This document shows positions 37,973-52,300 of a stretch of DNA of 64,000 bases, one piece after another; the stretch's first letter is position 1; each line of letters starts with the position of its first letter. The notes below the pieces were generated by a model. It ran no database searches. It was given only the letters and a program-made list of their open reading frames with translations, and was not told the DNA's origin. The stretch comes from Chionis minor. Its lineage: Eukaryota > Chordata > Aves > Charadriiformes > Chionididae. The stretch spans positions 127,724 through 191,723 of the forward strand of contig VZSF01001148.1 in assembly GCA_013398295.1 (NCBI GenBank), read 5' to 3'. The position numbers and the translations under genes were made by a program.

Positions 37973-40900
37973 CTGGCAGCAAAACAAAGAAGTGGAGAAG
38001 GAAAGAACAGAACATCACTGTACAAATAACCTCCTCAGTATGCCATGCTGAGGGATATGTGGGGAAGGTGTCTGGCAAATTGGAAGCAGTCCTCTTGAGC
38101 AACAGGCGTTTTTCTCAAATCTGCATTTTCAGGGATATGAGAGTATTGTTGCCTGTATCCCTATGCTGGAACAGCTCCTCATCTCAGCCAAGGCATCAGG
38201 CACTCATTTGTCAGATCTAAATCTTCTGGATTACACCTTCTGGCCTCTCTCCTTTTAAGTTCCGTTTTTTATTTTTACCTCAGTGTTCATTTTCACTATG
38301 TGGCAAAGTAACCCCTACAAGGTCTAAACGAATCGTTTTGTTTGCATTAAACAGTGCCACTGATAATCTACTCAGATACGTTTCTTTTCCTTTAAGTTTC
38401 CGTATTTATTTCCAACCACAGCTTGATTCCTACACTGCATAAAGGAAGGTTCCAGTTGCCTGAGTTATTTTAAATTATCATTTCCTATTCAGACTTGAAT
38501 ATCTTTATTATTATTATTATTTAAGTGATTGCTTCTTTCAATATCTTCAACAATACTTTGTAAGCATCATATAAAAACCTCAGAATTTCAGCATTTCACA
38601 TTGCACAGTTTTTGATCCCTAACAATAAGACAAAGTTCTTAGATGCTCAAAATATACTGATTCCTAAGCACAAGCAATAAGCGATATTGTCACATTATAT
38701 TCATGTCCTTGTGGTGTTGGTTTTAGAAAAGAAGAATCTTTCCTACTGAAAGTCTGTAAGCTAACCATCTTTTTCTGTATCTGGCATAAAATACACGAAA
38801 ATCACCACAGATGTGTAAACACTGCTAAAGTTACACTGCTAATATTCGTCTTTCAAGTAGCCACAATCAAAAGACTATCTAGCTGCTGGAATCTTTCCAC
38901 ACAGGCTAACCTGAAGTTAAAGCAGATTTTTTTTTCCTTTACGCACACCCCAAAACATAAGATACCACGGTGAGCATTCCTGAAGTTTTACAGAGAGCAA
39001 ATCTTGATGTGTTCATTAACTCTCTGTGCACCATGAGGACCTACATTTGCACAGACACAATAGGCAGTAGCTTAAAATGTAAAGAAATTTCCCCCCACCC
39101 TCACAGACATGAGCAGAAGTTCAAATTTGGATATATCCCACATTTTCAGTTGTGAATACAGATTTAGGTATAAAAGCAGAATCTGTCTTGAGAGTAGTCA
39201 ACACATTTTCCTGGTTATAATCCCGCCTGTGAACAGTACTCTTGCCAGTGAGCACAGCCAGCGATCAACATCAGCACAGAACTCCTACAGAGGTGGGACC
39301 AGCAAATTTGCTTTCCTGAAAATCATACAAAGAAAATACTTAATTTAAGCTCAATCATCCAGTAAGTTGAGCAAAACTAGGGAGGGAGGAAAATCACGTT
39401 TTATAAAAAAATTAAAAGAAAAAAACTAAAAAAGTAGCGATCGGGGAAAACACACCACTGTGCATCTGTTTATAAACACATTTCCATCTCTTCTACTTTC
39501 CCCATTTTCATGATAATTGTTAACTTGGAGTTTGGGACAGGAGAAGGCTTTTGGAGAGTTCTGGGGTGGTTTTTTTTTAAATACGTAATTCAAACCACAG
39601 GACCAAACTGGTCTCTTGCAGCAAAATAAGCAGTATTATCCATTTATAATTCATGCCTCTTCCCCTTGGCAATTTTTAATGAAAGTGAGAGCAAAGTTGG
39701 TGTAAAGCTTGCTGCTCTTCTGCCACCCTGCAAGGTTTCTTGCACTATGGGGACGACATAAGCTCTACATCCTGTAGAGTCCACAAGTGACCTACTCAAG
39801 CCTACTTGAATACTCACAAAGTCAAATTCAGACCTGGCACCCTGGAAACTCTTACTAAGCTAAGATTCCCAAAGTTTGGGGAAATGGATGAAGAAATAGT
39901 CTGAAGAGCAGCAAGAGGAAAATTAGATTAACAGTGACAAGAAGGTCTAGAAGTCAACTTAGTGGTTCTGGATGGCAGATGGTCCTCTACACCAGTCAGT
40001 TTAATTGAATAATGTATAGGGCAAGAGCACGTAAAATAACACAGGAAATGGAGTCTCATTCCTTCCTTAAACTTTTGAGATGGCACGAATCTAACAGCTG
40101 TTCATGCAAAGAGAAGAAAAAGAATAACTTTTTTTTTTTGTGAAATGATTACAAGCCTCTGCAATATATACTTCATGTTGGGTTTTTGTGGTGGTTTGGT
40201 GTTTTGGGGTTTTTTGGTCGTTTAAGTCCATGCTCTAGTTCATACTGGATTTCAAACATTCATGAACTTTCAAGTTTTCTATATGCTAGCTTAATTTTAA
40301 AGGTTCTAGACGAAGGAAAACACATTTGTAAAGCTAACATATTTATATGCATTATAAGCATATTTGAGTTTTACATTATCCATATTACTCTACCCGATCT
40401 TATCAGTAACTTTCAACTTATTTTTTTACACGCCATCTAAAAATAAGATGAAAAACATGAATAACATCTGTAACTTTTTAAAAATTTTAGCATTAACAGA
40501 TAAAACAATGTTTTCGGGCAAGTACCATCATGAATAATTGCCCAACAATTATTCTTAATTAAAAAAAACAGTGCGAAAAATATTTCATGGTCATCTTTGC
40601 GGGACCATTTAACACTGCAAAGGGAATACAGTGTTCATAGCATAGGCACAAAAACAGTGCAGAGGAGATTACACAATGATATTCATGCCACTTTAATCAA
40701 AGTCTAAATAATCTGATTGTTTTACATTCTGACATAGTTTTGCTGAAAACAGACAAACCTAATTGCGACATGACTTGTTTATCCAGCATGGTATGAGGTT
40801 TTGACTGTACAAGTAATGTTCACAAAACAAATGCACCCTGTAGCATGTAATTTACTTTGATGTGAAATACCTTGAACCAAAAAAAAAAAAAAGATGCTGT

Positions 40901-43152
40901 GTCAGCCATCAGACAGCTACACAGAAATTAAAAAGGGGGCTAATTGCTTCAGTAGACATAAATAACAAGTACTTTAAAAGAAAGCGTTTTCATATCATCC
41001 ACTATTTCTAGTGGGTCAGACTTAGATGTGATAACTCACTATCGGTTGCTCCGCTGCTAAACTTAAGACATTGTGTCCATCCTTAATTGTGTATTCAAGG
41101 TCTAACCCCTGTTCAGCAATGCTGAAACAGGCCTGTTGGCTTTCAGAGCATTCAAGCCTATCACGCATTCAAGCCCACAGGAGAAACTTTCAAGATGACA
41201 GCCAAAGACACTTCTTTTTCACTTATTTTCTAAGCCTTTTTATTTTCATTTAAGTAGCATAAAGATTATAACACAAAGTAGTGCTAAACAGAAATCACTC
41301 AGCATCACTTTTCAAAGTCAAATATTTGTGTATGTCCTTCCCCCACCCCGATCCTGCATATCCAAATACAAAGTCAAGGATTTAAAACTCTGTCGCTGTG
41401 AGACCCAAGCAACAGCATTCCAGCATTCACTTCAGAAGATGGACTGCCATCCTGCATGCCCTTTGTTCTGATCAGTGTGTGTCACAAGGCTACGTTAGTA
41501 TATATAAACTAAACTGGAGAAGACGGTCCAATTTTGTATTAATTACTTCAGCAGAAGTCAAGCACATAATCTTCTTTTGTAACATGGTACTCCTGCATTA
41601 ACTGGAGAGGAACATTTAACGACAGGAAAAATCATATACACGCCAACACACATGAAGTGCTGGAAGAAGGAAAACACTTGTCTAACGGGAAGATGAGTTG
41701 ACATAGCCAGTACTATGCTCTTCAGAAGCAAAACCTCTTTTGGTTTACTATCAGTCTCAATTTAAAGTGGACAGAAACATAGAGTGGGTTTCAAAATGTT
41801 TAGGTTTCTGTATAAGTCTTCTTCCATTTGTAGGAACCGTTAAACTGCATAGGAACGAAACTGGGAAATCAGCAGAAGACACAAAAATACAAAAATTATG
41901 AGGATCTTGCACAGTAGCTGTACATTTAAGAAATGAAAAGACCAATATTGCTTGCAATGAAGTCAGACAAACCATATTCAATAGCTGAGACCAATCAGAA
42001 AGATATCGCATCTTCTACACAGTAATATATACTCTTACACGGTAAAACAAAGAGGAATGAAGCAATAAAACAGAATAAAGCATCAGAATAACAGAGTTTT
42101 AGTAATCTCCCTAATAGAGTTCAAAGTTTGCAGTAAAAATGCAAAGAAAGTAAAACTGTCTTTAAAAGTTTTACTTAAAACTTGAAAAAAACAAACTCAA
42201 AACAAACAAATATAACCAAATAGTACAAAGCAAAGCTCCCAAAGTAGTTTTCAGTTCTTGTCAGAAATACTCCTGTGGATCTGTTTTCCATCAGAAAATC
42301 AAATGCATCAAAACCAGAAATATTTCTTGTAATGTATCCTTTTGACAACAACAATAATGCAATAAAAACCAAAATAGGCATTTTATAAGGTAGAAATTTT
42401 GCAATATTTCATAACATTATGATGCTTCCTTCAAATTATTTTTTTATTTTATTTTCCATGGTATAACACAAGACTACCTTTATCTTGCATCAAAGTATTC
42501 TCTTGTAATGTTTGTGGAAAAAATGCAAAAATGCTTTTTCCATTCTGTTTTAAAACAATCAAGTTTTGATACAATAAGCTTTCCAGCAAGATGTACAAAT
42601 CTCTCTCTCACCAAAAGCTTACTCAATGTTACTCTGACCCATCAGAGAGTTACCTCTGAGAGGACTTCTGTGTCTTTATAAGATGACATGGAAAAGATTC
42701 TTTGATTGTGTTTTATTTAACAATGGACAGTAGCCCTGTGGCAAAAGGAATACAAATATATACTTTCGTACCAATGAAGAATTGTCAGCTGTTTCCCTTC
42801 TCAAAAAGTAATCTTTACTAATTATGAAGACAACACTTAGAAGACAACAATCTCAAGGAAGTAAGTGTTGACTACTTTAAACACATGCAACAGCTTCCAG
42901 TAACTCATGAGATGGGAACTCCCTCCTACTTGCAACAAGAGTTTGTCTACTTTGCTCTTTTTTGAAACTTAGTCAGAATCTTTAGAATAAAGGTTGTCTT
43001 TTTTCATACTTTATTTTCTTCCACTTCACCTTCACTGCACTTCTGCCCAAATGCCAGTAATTCAAAACATATTAAAAAAACCTCAAGTTTGGAAAATCAA
43101 GATGTAAATAACAATTGTCTAGATTCAAGAGTATTTCTTCAGAAAAGCCTTC
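37973..43152. other. AT-rich intron-like sequence
   Basis: No gene recognised. It includes an (ATT)n microsatellite at 38505-38521, a T-run at 40130-40139, a G/T-rich low-complexity patch at 40180-40221 and an A-run at 40880-40893. Confidence 0.5.
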
Positions 43153-43223
43153 GTCCTGCTCCTGCAGGTTGGACTAGGTGAACCCCAGAAGGTCCCTTCT
43201 AACCTGAATTACTCTATGACTCT
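43153..43223 (+). mobile_element. CR1 LINE 3' terminal fragment
   Basis: A short piece of the avian CR1 3' end on +: GGTTGGACTAGGTGAACCCC, then AGGTCCCTTCTAACC and CTCTATGACTCT. It is heavily 5'-truncated, about 70 bp. Confidence 0.78.
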
Positions 43224-45280
43224 CCTCACATCATTAGAAGACAAAGCAAGAATAAATACAGTTTACCTCTTCAATTTCTGGTTTGCCTGAACAACTCTAG
43301 ACTGCTCCATGGAATTGTCCTGATTTTACTTCCAACTACTTTTTCAGCTTAGAGCTGCTACCATGCCCACAAAAAAAAAAAAACCAAAACAAAACCAAAC
43401 CATTTTACACCTGTAAGAAGAGAGGCCTCTAGTGTACAGCCAGGAAACAATTTTTTTTGTGCCTTATTAGGATCTATTTCTCAGCCTTACTTAGGACCTA
43501 CACAGACCACTAATTTTGTCTTCAAGTTCACTAAGTATTTTTATCCATGTCCACTAATTTTTAAACAATGACTGTCAGGTAAAATTTACCAAACGGAGTA
43601 GATAGCACTGTCTTGGCTCCAATCATACAAACACTTGCATTCAGAAAAAGCTGTGGTGGTCTCTCAGTTCCCACTGAAATCAGTATGATGCTGCATGTAA
43701 ACTCCCTTGCAAGATATAAATGAACATTTACTGACAGACCCGATTGTGTAGTGGTTTGTCTGGATACACATATGCATTTTTCCACATTAAATTCACTAGA
43801 TTGCCTCAACACAGATTAAAATAATTGCCATTAACGTAAAACATTCTTTTCATCTAGATTTGCATGTCTCCTGTTGTTTTTGCCCCCTTCTCAACTCAAC
43901 TCTGACTCACAGACAGATTAGAAATCAGATCAGCCTAGAATTTGCAACACTGACTTAGCCTCTTTGGACTAAAAATAAACAGTAGATAGAGCGGCTGGGA
44001 AAAAAAATATTGATGACAGTCAGTCCCGATGTGCTCTATTTTACCACAGTAAGAACGAGCAATAGCTGAAGTTTACAGGGCTTCTATTCCCACAGTACAT
44101 TTCCCCCACAATTCCTGGAGCTCCGACTTTGCAGCACCATCCGAGAATACAAATACCTAGAATGCATATGTTGAAGACTGTGAACCCCTTAATCTTGAAT
44201 AAACATTTCTGTTAAAGCAACCGAGAGAAATAATTACCTGGTTTATTCCATGTAGGTGTGTAAAATGTTTACTGTGACAATTACAGCTCTGACTCCTGCA
44301 GGAGGAAATCCTCGCACAGCTCTGTCTGCTAAAATAATACCCTAAAGTAGTAGCAGCATGATTGGATTTCTACATGCATCTGAGGTCACCCAGGTCTTGC
44401 GTCTACTCTGAGGATCCCTCTGCCACCCAGACACCTGCACGCCACGGGCTCCCCGCACAGGAAGGCTGGAGCGATCTCCTAACAATGTGCTCACTCAGAA
44501 TTTGGGAGTGCAACATCCTGAAGCAGATAAATAGATCAAACCCATCAAGCCACAAACTTCCTGACATTCTCCAGAACGGGCAGGGTTGTTTTGTTTTTTT
44601 TTTTTCCTCCAGAGCACGGAGGTTTTTGGTATTAATTTGAAAGGGGAGGAAAGCTGGAGTCTGCTACGCAGAAACATCTAGTCAAATAAATACGTCATTA
44701 AGCTAACTAGCTACAGGATTGTCTAGCAGATGGATGACATCTTGGTTGCTAGTGGAACGCTTTTCTATAGCCTTGTTTGAGGCAGACACATATGGCTCTC
44801 CCAAGCATTGATGCAAGCTCCCAGATGGACTAGATCATTGCTGACACCTTATTATAAACCCTAGAGATGAAAGAAGGGAGCACAATTTTTGAATCACAAC
44901 ACAGGACTCTCAAATATTCCTAGTTCCTAAAAATGAAGTTACAACAGAATATCTCAATTTCTTTCTGTTGAAAGAAGCTACTTCTAACCTGAAACAGAAA
45001 ATAAGGGAAAATGCTGTATTGAGGAAGATTAGAAGAGCCTTGAGGGAACCAAAAGACTGGCAGATCCTTAATGTAAATGTATACCACAACTACATATATG
45101 GAGTTACAACTACTACAGTCCTGAGAACGCAAAAAATTATCTGCTGTGCAGCTGTTACTGACACCAAAGAGCTTCCATCTGGAATGGCTTGATTGGGGTA
45201 GACAGGGAAACGGAAGAGGAGGAAGCTATTTAGACACTACAGATGCATGACATCTCTGAAATATCTGCATCCTAAAGGAT
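43224..45280. other. Noncoding sequence
   Basis: No gene recognised. At 43267-43319 a minus segment with a donor (AAGAG|GTAAACTG) reads MEQSRVVQANQKLK, but its acceptor has no pyrimidine tract and its phase does not join the other candidates. An A-rich/CCAAAAC patch lies at 43370-43401 and a T-run at 44598-44607. Confidence 0.45.
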
Positions 45281-45298
45281 GGGGGGGGGGGGGGGGNG
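45281..45298. repeat. Poly-G run with one unresolved base
   Basis: Sixteen G are followed by an N at 45297 and one more G. The N inside the homopolymer is best read as an assembly ambiguity in run length. Confidence 0.95.
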
Positions 45299-46242
45299 AG
45301 AAGTCTAGCTGCAGGACCAACAGGAAAAATAGCAGAAATATGTGGGAGGTAAAAGAACCAGTTCCATACAGTATTTGGGGTTTGGTAGGTGTCAGAGACA
45401 CCTGAGAACATCTCAAGCACACGAGGAGACTGTGGTGTACTTTACACCTCAAGGTCTGACACAGGGAAGAAAATATTCTTTTGACATTTGTAGACTGTGA
45501 AAAGAGACTATCCTTAGCATCCAGTAAGATTTTTACTCCTCTCCTTCACCCAAGCATCAAGACTCCAAAATATCAGGAAGATGACTTATTACATATTTCT
45601 TCTTGCCTCTATTATCTGGTACACCGTGTAAACCAAGAAAGTTAGATCTTTGAGACTCACTGACCCCAGGAATATGTTTGGAATTCTGTAGATTCATGAG
45701 TCAGGGAGATGCTTAAGCTGATAAAAATCTATCTGCCTCTATTGCAGTGGCCATAAACGTAACAAGTATGCAAACATCTTGGAAGCATCACTGTCTCTCT
45801 TTTTCTCTCTCGCCTGCCTCCCTTTGGAGCGAAGCAGCAGAGAGAGTGCATCTGTCGCTCCGCCAATCCGGCCCAAACTTCAACAATCAGTTAAATGTGC
45901 AACAGCTAGTATATAACAACTCATCTCTCTCAAGGGGCACTTGTGCTTTCAATATCTTCAACCATATAATCATTTCAAGGTATTGAAATCAAAGCTGCTT
46001 CCAAGTTTGCATTCACAGCTTTTAGTGTAGCTTTTATCTTCTCGGCCAACTGAAAGTTCACAAAGTTTTTCTTATAAGGAGAATACCACAATCCTTGAAT
46101 CATCTTAAAAAAGAGAATGTTTATAAATAAGGAGACAAGGGTATCCCTTTCCTCCCTAGAGAAATAACACACTCTCTATCTGTCACATCAGGGACCTCAA
46201 CAGGAATGTCCAGGAAAAGTTTGTTTTGCAAGCGTCACTTAC
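45299..46242. other. Noncoding sequence
   Basis: No gene recognised. A pyrimidine-rich then GC-richer patch at 45785-45880 contains a CCAAT word, but there is no CpG island around it. Confidence 0.45.
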
Positions 46243-46330
46243 AAGAGGGCATAGGTAGAACAGAATTTCCACCTACATAGACTGCATCTGCAATGGGACA
46301 GTTCCTCTTCTCTGCAGTACAACTGTCCCT
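46243..46330 (-). CDS. Candidate 88-nt coding exon (unidentified gene)
   Basis: The minus acceptor is GAACTTGTCTCCCAG|A at 46331-46332 and the donor is CTCTT|GTAAGTGA at 46241-46242. One frame is open through the segment from phase 0 and includes KRNCPIADAVYVGGNSVLPM, ending one base into a codon. The leading two bases of the 37,915 exon complete it. A second frame closes on TAG. The donor's exon side is non-consensus. No start codon or upstream exon could be assigned. Tentative. Confidence 0.2.
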
Positions 46331-49300
46331 CTGGGAGACAAGTTCAGCCCGGCAAAAACAGAAAAAAGATGACAGCTACTTCCCTTCCTTCTAAGAACCC
46401 TGAAAGATTGTATGCTTCATCATTCATTTTAACCTCTTGGAATATAAAAACTTCATCACGGTCTTTCCTTTCTGTAAATATTCCTATGCAAGACAGGGAA
46501 GCAACCTCTGTTTGCAGGGCTGATATGACAAAGGGTAAATTAAAGCCTTTAGGCAACAGAGGCTTTGGTTCTCCTAATGAACTCTGGATTGAGAACAAAG
46601 GAGATGAGACATATGAATCCAAATCCATGAAAGCGTAACAAAACACAGCTCAGACTAAAAGTAGCCACATTCTGGTCTTCAAGATATTTTCCAGTATTAT
46701 TAATTTGCCGCAAAGCCCAAAAATCTCCTGATTTCTTACCAACTGAAGGCTTCAGTTTTACAACTGTCACATAGAAGAGACCCGTTTCTTAGTTTTACTC
46801 TTTAAAGAGCTGACAGTTCCAGTATGTAGATACAGAGGATCACTGCAGGTCCCCAAATCTGAGGTGGGTCCACAAGGATTTCTTCAGTCCTTGACTTTGC
46901 AGCAGACTTCTCATGCAGGCTGTCCAAGGAAACCACATGTTCCTAGAAACAGTGTCCACGGTCACAAAGCAGGATCCTTAGCAGTTTTACTCCATACTGA
47001 GGAACCTGAAAACACCAGGCCTCCGGACAAAGCACAGTTCACCAGGAATCAAAGAGAGGTTGTGTCTTATTTTGATATCAGTGAAAGCCCACCAAATCTA
47101 AAACATCTGCAATGAAACATCTCAAGTTCAACAAACTCCCATTTTCTGACAAAATTATGTTCACCTGAAAGTTTGCGATTAGCTCCATCTAAGATGCCTC
47201 AACAGCAGCATCATGAAAACTGATCAATGGCAAGTGACACAAAGGAAAGCTGAGATAAATCAAGTACAGTATAAAACGCTGAAGTTAAAGCATGGTAAAC
47301 ATCTATGTCAGGAGGCTCTCATTTATACACAGATGGTTTTAAATCACTACAATTTAACTTATGTTCTGAATGATGTTCTCCTTCAGATGTAAAATGACCT
47401 TTGATTGATTCAAACTAAATATATAAGGCTGTTCTATATCCAACAGAGCATCCACACACAAGTTTAACACACTTTAACATACACATCTTGACTCGACACT
47501 TCAAGTGATTTGCTTTGGTGTCTCCATGTAGACACGATTAAAGGCTTTTATCTCCAACCTCTAATAATATCCAGGGGAAAACGGGGAACGGGAAAACACA
47601 GAGCTTGTTGCTGGTTGCATATTCAACTGAAGAAAGAACTCATCCTTTCAAAAGACACTTTCCGAATATCTTACACATCTAACTCGCACTCTACAACCCA
47701 CAGAGGCCCTCTTTCTCCTCTGAATTCCACTTGGTTTGCCACGTTTCTAGGTTATTTCAAGCAAAATTAAAAAGAAACATGAACCAAATGCTTCTTAACT
47801 CATCACTGTGCACTATCAGCATAAACACACATCAGCACTGTAGTTCTTTCTTTCTTGAAATTTACCTACTTGCACAGCCAACACCTATAAAAAAGGAGGC
47901 CAATCTACACAGATTATTGGAGCTTTTGCTGTAGAAACTTTACATTATTCCAGTCATTTTCATCAGAAGGTTGTAAAGACCATTAGAACAGAACAGTGAT
48001 TTTCACCTACAGCTCTGAGTTACAATCTTCATCTCTGAACCCACTGCAGATGACTTCTTCCTCCAACTAAAGAGATGTTTATCACCCCAATCCTTGGTAC
48101 ATTAATCCCAACGTTAAAAAGTGATATCACCGTTGTTATCAATCTAATGAGGCACTGTTAGAATAAAGATATTTGTAAAATGCTTTGATGAGAAGGCTTT
48201 GCCATAAGCTGCTAAGTAGAACAGGTCAGATAAAGCACACATTTGACAAACATTGGCAGTATTTCTGTTCATCAACAGATGGCAGCTTTTTAAAAAAATT
48301 TTTATTATTATAAGCTATGTGAAAGTAGGCACCAAACAGTACCTGCGTTCAACATAATGCAAGCTGCTTTGATTGGATAGATATATCACATTAGGCTTCC
48401 CAATTAAATAAGGATAACTCATAATTTAAAACATTTTAAATGAAAATTGAGTACTTCCCAACAGTTAATCTCAAACGTGCTATTTTCTAAATATCTGCTA
48501 GGAAGGTTATTAAAACAGTAAGAGGAATGTGAAAGGGTCACAAACACAGAAAACTGTCTGTCTTGGAAATATTCATAGAACCCCCTTCCTCTCCACTTCC
48601 TCTACCTGTAGAGGTCTGGTGAGGAATCTGAACTGGCCAACAGAGGCTGTCAGCCCAAGCTGCCTTTTATTATGACCAGGTGCAATCTTTAAGAGTATTG
48701 TATCTTATCTGCACATAAACACTCAGTTTCACCGTGCTTAACACTAGTTAAGCAGAACTTACAAAACCAGTCATCCATTAAGGTGAAATTATATGAGAGG
48801 AACACACACCAATTTGGCATTTCACAGAAGGCGCCAGTTCAACAGCTATGGAGATTAAGTTAGGTTATTTATAAGCATTCCTCACATCTTCTGCTATGCT
48901 CCTCAGCTCTGACCCATACGGCAGAAGCCAGGCCACTCACTTTTGTCTTATGAAAATCCCAACCAAACTATGCCAAACGTCCAGTTGAAATTCTATATAA
49001 TATCCTCTACAAATTAGCATCATTAGACTCAGTAACTCGTGGTTAAGCAAAAGCAGAAAACGAAGCAACACCTTTTACACCCAATAGTTTAAGAAACAGT
49101 GCTACATTTAGGCCATTACATATCGTACATCCCTACTAGATATAGGACTAAAAAAATTCATATTAATTCTTGCTTCATGTGTCATTAACACCTAATGGAA
49201 TGTTTAAAGGTGTTTACAAGTCCAAAGTAATAATGGATCACTCTTAATTAACACACAGTAAAAATTTAATGGAAGTCTCAGCGGAAGAAGGTTGTTAAAG

Positions 49301-52300
49301 AGATTGCTTCATATCTCAGTCACAGACTGCCCCCTCCTTTCCCTCTATGAAATGGAGAACAAGTAGGTTACAGGTGTGAGAAACCAAAATAATAGACTCA
49401 GGCAGACAACATAAAAAGGTAATTAAAAAAGAATCACAAGTTTTCCTTCTAAAAATCTTTGAAATCAAGACGAGTGGAAGTTGTGTTTAAAAAAACCCCA
49501 GAGTACTGTTGGAAGATGCTTGCAAGTACCGGATGCTGAAAATTAAGACAAAGCACAGTAGCCTTATACTGGCGTATGCTAGGTAATACTAGGCAGATGA
49601 GTCAACTCTTATATTAGAATTCTGAGTAAAAATCAGGGTTTATCCAGAAGACAACACTGTTTTCCAGTCTTCTCCCATGTGGGAGAGAGTCTAGATTTTA
49701 CTTTATTAAGAATTAACACTTGTTCTAATAGGAACTCTTAACAGAATTTTGGACTGCCTTCTAAAATCGTGACTTAAATACATTCAGTGGGCAAAGATTA
49801 TGACAGAATGATGCAAACCTCACGGTATTTATCACACAAACATTCAAAAAAGCACATTCCCTAAAAGCCAGTACACCTTTTACAGACAATTTTAGAACAT
49901 ACCAACAAAATCAAATACTGAATACAAAACCGATAGAAATCTCCAAGCTCATCTTCTACAGGCAACAGGAAGTTCAATATTGTGACTATGTTTTTTCAGG
50001 AGCAGATTCATTATCAGTTTTCAACAAAAAGGGTACCAGGGTGTTTAGCATGGAAGAAATCAAGAGCGCGAGGAGATGGAAACACAATGAAATTCCTACA
50101 GACACTTCATCAACCCACTCCGTTCTCATGTGCAGCATTTGAGCAATGTATCTTTTCTGGGAGATATTGTCCTGCCTTCTAGAACTAATCCTAAACACAT
50201 GCTGGTTTAAAAATGTAGGTACAATGCCCACCACTCTCACCACTTGTTTTCTCTCTCCTATCCAGAGCTAGGAGTCAGCGTCAAGACAGACAAAACTCTG
50301 CAAAGATCCCCATACAAATGTTAAGATAAACCTGTCCTTTTCTCCACCGCAACCAGCATTGAAGTCCAAGGACTTTAGTATTTTCATTTATCATCTCATC
50401 TTAGTGAAACCAAAAAAACCCCACCAAACAGGAGCACCTGGATTACAATTTAGTTCTACCCAAAACTACACATCAAGTAGGTGCCACTACCCTAGTGAGC
50501 CAAATTCCTCTTAAGATGAATAGTTCTCCAGAACTGTAAAAATACACAACTGAAACTTATACTGAAGAACAAGTAACAAGTACACACAGTTCCAAATTCA
50601 GTCATGTGCAAAAGACTGCTATTAGAATTATTTTGGAGGGGAAAAAAAAAAATCAGTCATGCCTACCAACCAAATGTCTATTTATAAATTTGTCTATACA
50701 GGATTAATGCTTTTTTGGCTGGGTAGGGGAGAGTCTAAAGCCTGGGAAAAATGCTGAAAATGTCAGCGCTTTAAATGTCCGAAACAATGTTCAGTTCAGA
50801 ATATAACTACATTTGCTTAATCAGTTTCAAACTTTAAGACTAAACATTTGATTCAACACAAAGCAATATATACTGCTTCTAAAGGCACTCTAACGGAAAA
50901 ATGCTTCAGCTTGGCATATGACTAGGTTTTTTTAAGCAGTTATCTAGCCATCAGAAAGTCTATCACATCTGCAATTCTACTTAACATGTAGCAAAACCCG
51001 AGCACAGTCGCATCAGGCAGGGCCACACACCACAGGTTTACGCTATGCCCAAGTGTTCCAGCAGCAGCAGTTTGTTTATCCCTGCCACGTAACTTGAACA
51101 GTCTTTCTGTGTGGATGCTGGCAATCACCGACTTCCATTGTCCCCTAAATTGTCTAACAACATTTTCAAATGCTTTTCAGTTTTAGCAGATAATAAAACA
51201 TAAAATCACTGTCACTTCCCATCCTCTTTTGGTGCTCTCCTCAACAACTAACCCCCCTAACTCATAAATTACTTTCATAATAAAACTATATTCCTATGAG
51301 AACACAGCTACCCCAATTCAGAGCATCCAGGCTCCTCTGCCCAGTGAGTTTTCAAACTGCAGTGGGTAAGGGCATCTGATCAGTTTCTCTGCAAGAGGCA
51401 GACATTAAAAATAAATTATGGGTGTGGATGTGTTGCCTTCCCAGTCCAAACGCACTTCCACCCCCAGCTTCTTTGCTCGTTTTCATACAGATTTGTGCCA
51501 GACATTCGGCATCCTCATTAAGTGGTGTCTGGCAACCTGCCTAAGTTTTAGTGGGTTCTGGGAATGCCAATATATTAACCAGAGAACTTTCTGCATACCC
51601 TAGAGAGATTTTATTCTAGAAAAGTCAACCTTTTGGCACAAAGAAAACTTATTTCAAACCTAAGAAAGCTCTCCATCGGCAGTAAGAAGAGACACTGCAT
51701 TTAGATTCCTCTTAATTTCTGTCCTTATGTGCAAGAAGTCTGATGTAGAGCAAGATTGTCCAAACTCAGTTTAGAAGGTCAGAGCGCTGTCTGCAGGAGG
51801 ATTTCAGAGAAAAGAAAGGCAAATAAGAACACAGACACAGCACAACATCAAGAAAATTACTAGTTTTAATTCCCTTGTTTCTTGTGACCAAAATAATCTT
51901 CATCAGGAAGATTAAATTTATCCATTATTATGCTGAGTGATAATAAATGGTGACGTGGGTACTTGCAAGTTTCCGTTGCTTAACTAAACAGTAAGAAAAA
52001 ACATTTAGTGAAACACATGTACATTGCTCATATTCCAAATACGCTAAGTCAGGCACACACTACCAAAATGAATATATTAAATAAAGAGATGATGAATACA
52101 GAGCCATTTGGCCAGCATGAAGTACAGGACATGCTGTAATGCTGTGATCACTCTTATTCACCTGCAAGAATTCCTTCTACTGCAGTCCCCTCACAGTTAC
52201 TACTACTCAACTGACAGTCTCAGAAGTTAGCAAATAAGACTCATCTCTAAAATAAAGAACTTACATTTCTCATTCAAATACAAGGTTCAGAAGAACACAA

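Noticed and set aside
43267..43319. 53-nt minus exon candidate reading MEQSRVVQANQKLK
   Set aside because: The acceptor lacks a pyrimidine tract and the phase runs into a stop in the next candidate exon.
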